NCBI GenBank assembly: GCA_035280345.1
Contig: DATEGA010000252.1
Span: forward strand, 9,955-73,954
Source of the DNA: DASSJF01 sp035280345
GTDB lineage: Bacteria > Sysuimicrobiota > Sysuimicrobiia > Sysuimicrobiales > Segetimicrobiaceae
Direction: 5' to 3'
DNA length: 64,000 nucleotides
The notes beneath the pieces are model-generated. The model did not search any database. It was not told the DNA's origin and was given only the letters and a program-made list of their open reading frames with translations. The position numbers were made by a program, and so were the translations under genes. Positions 61,400-64,000 of this stretch are shown here, in pieces. The first letter of the stretch is position 1, and each line of letters opens with the position of its first letter.

Positions 61400-61994
61400 T
61401 GGATCGATCAGGCTGCCGCGCGCAGCCGCGCCTGCGCTGATCGGTGTCCTGGTGCTGCTGGCCGCCGGACTCTGTGTCGTTGCCCTGCGCGCCGTGCTGC
61501 ATACGGGCGCGGGTGAGGTGGCCGACCAGACGGTCACGCCCGGCGCGCGCGTCGGTACGGATCCAGGAGCGGTCGCGCCCGCGTTCACTGCGCCGGGATA
61601 CAGCGGGACACCCGTCTCGCTCGCGACATTCCACGGCCATCCGGTCGTCCTGAACTTCTGGGCATCGTGGTGTCCGCCGTGCCGCGCGGAGATGCCGGCG
61701 CTGGAGGCGGCGTACCGCACCTACCGAGCCCGCGGGGTCGTCGTGATCGGGATCGACGGTGCCACCGATACCTGGCCGGCCAGCCGGGCATTTCTCAGCA
61801 TCCGCGGGGTGACATACCCGGTCGCGCGCGACGATCGGGGGCAGATCGCCCAGAGCTATCACGTCGCCGCGCTGCCGACGACGTACTTCATCCGGGCAGA
61901 CGGCCGGATCGCCGGGGTGGCGCTGACCGGCGGCTTTACGGGCAAGGACGGCGCGCAAGAGCTCAGCAAACAAATCGAGGCGCTGCTGCATTAG
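61389..61994 (+). CDS. TlpA/ResA-type membrane-anchored thioredoxin
   Basis: 201 residues from GTG 61389. An N-terminal hydrophobic anchor (ALIGVLVLLAAGLCVVALRAV) is followed by a thioredoxin fold: VVLNFWASWCPPCRAEMPAL with the C-P-P-C active site, VVVIGIDGATD, and the cis-Pro loop ALPTTYFIRADG. TlpA/ResA proteins reduce extracytoplasmic disulfides, often in cytochrome c maturation; no ccm/ccs genes are in the window. Confidence 0.9.
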   Translation: MDSSGSIRLPRAAAPALIGVLVLLAAGLCVVALRAVLHTGAGEVADQTVTPGARVGTDPGAVAPAFTAPGYSGTPVSLATFHGHPVVLNFWASWCPPCRAEMPALEAAYRTYRARGVVVIGIDGATDTWPASRAFLSIRGVTYPVARDDRGQIAQSYHVAALPTTYFIRADGRIAGVALTGGFTGKDGAQELSKQIEALLH

Positions 61995-62013
61995 CCGCGG
62001 CGAGGAGGCCCTC

Positions 62014-62571
62014 ATGCGTGGTATGTTGAACGTCGTTCGTTCCGCACTGATCCTGATGTTGGCTCTGCCGGCCGTCGCGGTCGCGCAGGCGCCCCCGCCC
62101 GCATCGTACGTCGTGACGCCGGGCGCGGCCATCGGTCAATGGCCCCTCGATGGGAAGGTGGCCGATTTCTCGTGGGCGATGTCGGACAATAACGTCGTCG
62201 ACGTGGCCGTGAGCGGAACCGAACTCCTGTTCAGGCGAAATCTGTGGGAGAAGTCGTGGCAGACGCCGAGGATTTTCATCCTTTTCGTCGCCACGTCGTC
62301 CACCGTGCTGGCCGTCGGGAGCACGGAGCCGGGCGCGCAAACCGCAGACCGGGTGGGAATCGGCTCGTCCGAACAGGACCTGACGGGGGTCTACCAAGAT
62401 CCGCAGCTGGTTTTCGAAGTGCCGCTGCACGCCCGGACCCTCATTTACGACAACCGCGGTGTTGCCTTTGAATATCAGTACGTGCCCGCGGCGGGCCATT
62501 GGAGTGCCAAGGCCAACCGGGTGTTCGTGTTCCGGCCGGGTCAGGCTAGGACGATCTGGCAGATTCCCTGA
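62014..62571 (+). CDS. Exported protein of unknown function
   Basis: 185 residues, GAGG upstream of the ATG. Signal peptide SALILMLALPAVAVAQA with a likely cleavage after AQA. The mature part is beta-rich, with PGAAIGQWPLDGKVADF and a DRVGIGSSEQDLTGVYQDP segment. That segment resembles the GVGTADTEAA motif of the exported protein at 60140, so both may share a repeated exported beta domain. No catalytic motif visible. Confidence 0.7.
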   Translation: MRGMLNVVRSALILMLALPAVAVAQAPPPASYVVTPGAAIGQWPLDGKVADFSWAMSDNNVVDVAVSGTELLFRRNLWEKSWQTPRIFILFVATSSTVLAVGSTEPGAQTADRVGIGSSEQDLTGVYQDPQLVFEVPLHARTLIYDNRGVAFEYQYVPAAGHWSAKANRVFVFRPGQARTIWQIP

Positions 62572-62649
62572 CACTGGTCGGAGTCTGCGATCCATGGCAC
62601 GATGACGGGCGGGGGAGGGATGATTTCGCCTAGGTCTTTGGGAAAGGCG

Positions 62650-62679
62650 TTGACTTTTTACTCCGCTTGTGATTAACTT
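62650..62679 (+). promoter_or_regulatory. Probable promoter of the riboswitch-pilT transcript
   Basis: TTGACT at 62650-62655, 18-base spacer, TAACTT at 62674-62679. It is about 25 bases before the riboswitch aptamer, a normal placement. Confidence 0.55.
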
Positions 62680-62703
62680 GGACCACAATTTCATAGTTCT
62701 AGC

Positions 62704-62805
62704 GCTTTGTAGGGGCAAACCCAGAGAAATCTGGGGACGCAAAGCCACGGGACTGGTCAGGCGAGTGAGTCGACTCGCTTGGCAAGTCGGCCGGGTTGCC
62801 AAAGC
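62704..62805 (+). ncRNA. c-di-GMP-I (GEMM-I) riboswitch aptamer
   Basis: P1 pairs GCTTTG (62704-62709) with CAAAGC (62800-62805). GGGGCAAACC leads into P2, CCCAGA-GAAA-TCTGGG (62720-62735), with the GNRA tetraloop. Then comes the invariant GGGACGCAAAGCC and a P3 arm with an apical GCGAGT/ACTCGC stem (62761-62778). GCCGGGTTGCC supplies the tetraloop receptor side. This is a full match to the class whose ligand is cyclic di-GMP. It precedes pilT, a typical target class (motility and pili). Confidence 0.95.
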
Positions 62806-62815
62806 AGGCACCTCG

Positions 62816-62848
62816 ACGCTCCCCGTGGCCGTGGGGAGCGTTTTGTTG
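62816..62848 (+). terminator. Intrinsic terminator, probable riboswitch expression platform
   Basis: ACGCTCCCC (62816-62824) pairs with GGGGAGCGT (62833-62841) and is followed by TTTGTTGT. It begins 10 bases after the aptamer P1 and about 110 bases before pilT. No obvious anti-terminator that competes with P1 was seen, so whether c-di-GMP turns pilT on or off cannot be decided by eye. Confidence 0.85.
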
Positions 62849-62952
62849 TCCCCCCGGCCGCATCCGCAGCCTTAGACAATCCACGCCCGCGGAGTACCGC
62901 GGGCATCGGCTTCCCGGCAGGTTGGACCGTGACCGTACGCTCGGGGGGGCCG

Positions 62953-64000
62953 ATGGATATCACAGAACTGCTGATCCTGACGCGGGAGCGCGACGCCTCA
63001 GATCTTCACCTGACCGTTGACAACCCGCCGACCCTCCGCATCCACGGCAAACTCGTTCGCTTGGATTATCCGCCGCTGACCGCGACGTCGCTCCACGAGA
63101 TGCTCTACGACGTGTTGACGGACGAGCACAAGGCCCGGTTCGAAGACACGCACGACCTCGACCTGTCGCTCGAACTGCAGAACGTCGGCCGCTTCCGGGT
63201 GAACGTGTTCGTGCAGCGCCTCGGCGAGGCGGCGGTCTTCCGGCTCATCCCCACCGTGATCAAGAACCTCGACCAGCTCGGCATGCCGTCCGTGCTGCGG
63301 ACGCTCGCGATGAAAGACCGCGGGCTCTTCCTCGTCACCGGCCCCACGGGCTCGGGCAAGTCGACCACGCTCGCCGCGATGATCGATCTCATCAACACCG
63401 AGCGGCCCGACCACATCATCACCATCGAAGACCCGATCGAGTTCGTGCACCAGCACAAGAACTGCATCGTCAACCAGCGCGAGGTCGGCCCGCACACCAA
63501 CTCGTTCGGGGCGGCGCTGCGGAGCGCGCTGCGCGAGGACCCCGACATCATCCTCGTCGGCGAGATGCGAGACCTCGAGACCATCTCCATGGCGCTTACG
63601 GCCGCGGAGACCGGCCACCTCGTCTTCGCCACCCTGCATACCAACAGCGCGGCGCAGACGGTCAACCGTGTGATCGACGTCTTCCCGCCGCACCAGCAGG
63701 AGCAGATTCGCGTCCAGTTATCGGAGGCGCTCCTCGGCGTGCTCGCGCAGACGCTGATTCCGAGGGTCGACGGCCGGGGCCGCGTCGCCGCGATCGAGCT
63801 GATGGTCGCGACTGCGGCGATTCGGAACCTGATCCGCGAAGGCAAGACGTTCCAGATCCCGTCGATGATCGAAACGGGCGCGAAGGACGGCATGACCAGC
63901 CTCGACCAGTCCCTGCGCGACCTGCTGCGCCGGGGACTCATCTCGCCGGAAGACGCGTTCATCCGCGCCCACGACCGCGACGCGTTTGCCGCGAGCGGCC
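62953..64000 (+). CDS. pilT: Type IV pilus twitching-motility ATPase PilT (runs off the window)
   Basis: 349 codons to the window edge with no stop. N-terminal ITELLILTRERDASDLHLTV, Walker A VTGPTGSGKSTTLAAMID, Asp box TIEDPIEFVH, Walker B SALREDPDIILVGEMRD and His box ALTAAETGHLVFATLHTNSA mark a PilT/PilU retraction ATPase. The AIRNLIREGKT region is the PilT C-terminal signature (AIRNLIRE.K). A run of G (62943-62950) before the ATG is the likely ribosome site. It is controlled by the upstream c-di-GMP riboswitch (inference from position). Confidence 0.95.
   Translation, partial: MDITELLILTRERDASDLHLTVDNPPTLRIHGKLVRLDYPPLTATSLHEMLYDVLTDEHKARFEDTHDLDLSLELQNVGRFRVNVFVQRLGEAAVFRLIPTVIKNLDQLGMPSVLRTLAMKDRGLFLVTGPTGSGKSTTLAAMIDLINTERPDHIITIEDPIEFVHQHKNCIVNQREVGPHTNSFGAALRSALREDPDIILVGEMRDLETISMALTAAETGHLVFATLHTNSAAQTVNRVIDVFPPHQQEQIRVQLSEALLGVLAQTLIPRVDGRGRVAAIELMVATAAIRNLIREGKTFQIPSMIETGAKDGMTSLDQSLRDLLRRGLISPEDAFIRAHDRDAFAASG

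Overview
The window is GC-rich bacterial DNA with many GTG starts and ATGA/GTGA stop-start overlaps. No 16S rRNA or complete lineage marker is present, so placement is tentative. The order rpsU - nudix - aminotransferase - alaS - ruvX, the GGDEF/CBS proteins and a c-di-GMP riboswitch before pilT suggest an uncultured thermophile- or soil-type lineage of the Terrabacteria kind (candidate phylum CSP1-3/Sysuimicrobiota or an Armatimonadota relative would fit). This is inference from gene content, not a phylogeny.

Region A (1-24 kb) is a surface-polysaccharide locus. It holds the end of a Wzz-like chain-length protein and a CpsD-like P-loop protein, then heptose genes (hddA-like kinase, gmhA-like isomerase). 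A degenerate polyprenyl glycosylphosphotransferase and a CmoA-like carboxy-SAM synthase homologue sit among them. An ABC exporter (Wzm/Wzt) follows, then a run of glycosyltransferases, an intact small initiating sugar-phosphate transferase, an NDP-sugar epimerase, an O-antigen polymerase/ligase-like protein, a WecG/TagA transferase, an FkbM methyltransferase and a secreted Ig-like protein. GC content is visibly lower from about 10.6 to 24 kb than on either side.

Region B (24-51 kb) is a second glycan block. It has an aminosugar pair (DegT aminotransferase, Gfo/Idh oxidoreductase), three methyltransferases in tandem, GT2 and GT4 transferases, a methyltransferase-like/kinase fusion and a polysaccharide deacetylase. 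It also has integral-membrane GT39-type transferases with a polyprenyl-phosphate-sugar-synthase-like GT2, a PA14-GH26 secreted protein, a broken GT39 fragment, a GT8 enzyme and a GT2-methyltransferase fusion. Many genes overlap by 4-14 bases, so translational coupling is likely.

Region C (51-54.7 kb) carries signalling and exported proteins: a CBS-GGDEF protein with an extra C-terminal domain, a CAP/SCP-domain exported protein, and a receiver-HTH-degenerate GGDEF protein whose phospho-acceptor Asp is replaced by Glu.

Region D (54.7-64 kb) is housekeeping: rpsU behind a perfect TATAAT box, a Nudix hydrolase, a class III aminotransferase, alaS with an unusual internal domain, ruvX, exported proteins and a TlpA-type thioredoxin. 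A textbook c-di-GMP-I riboswitch plus terminator precedes pilT, which runs off the window. The GGDEF proteins and the riboswitch put c-di-GMP synthesis and sensing close together next to surface-glycan and pilus genes.
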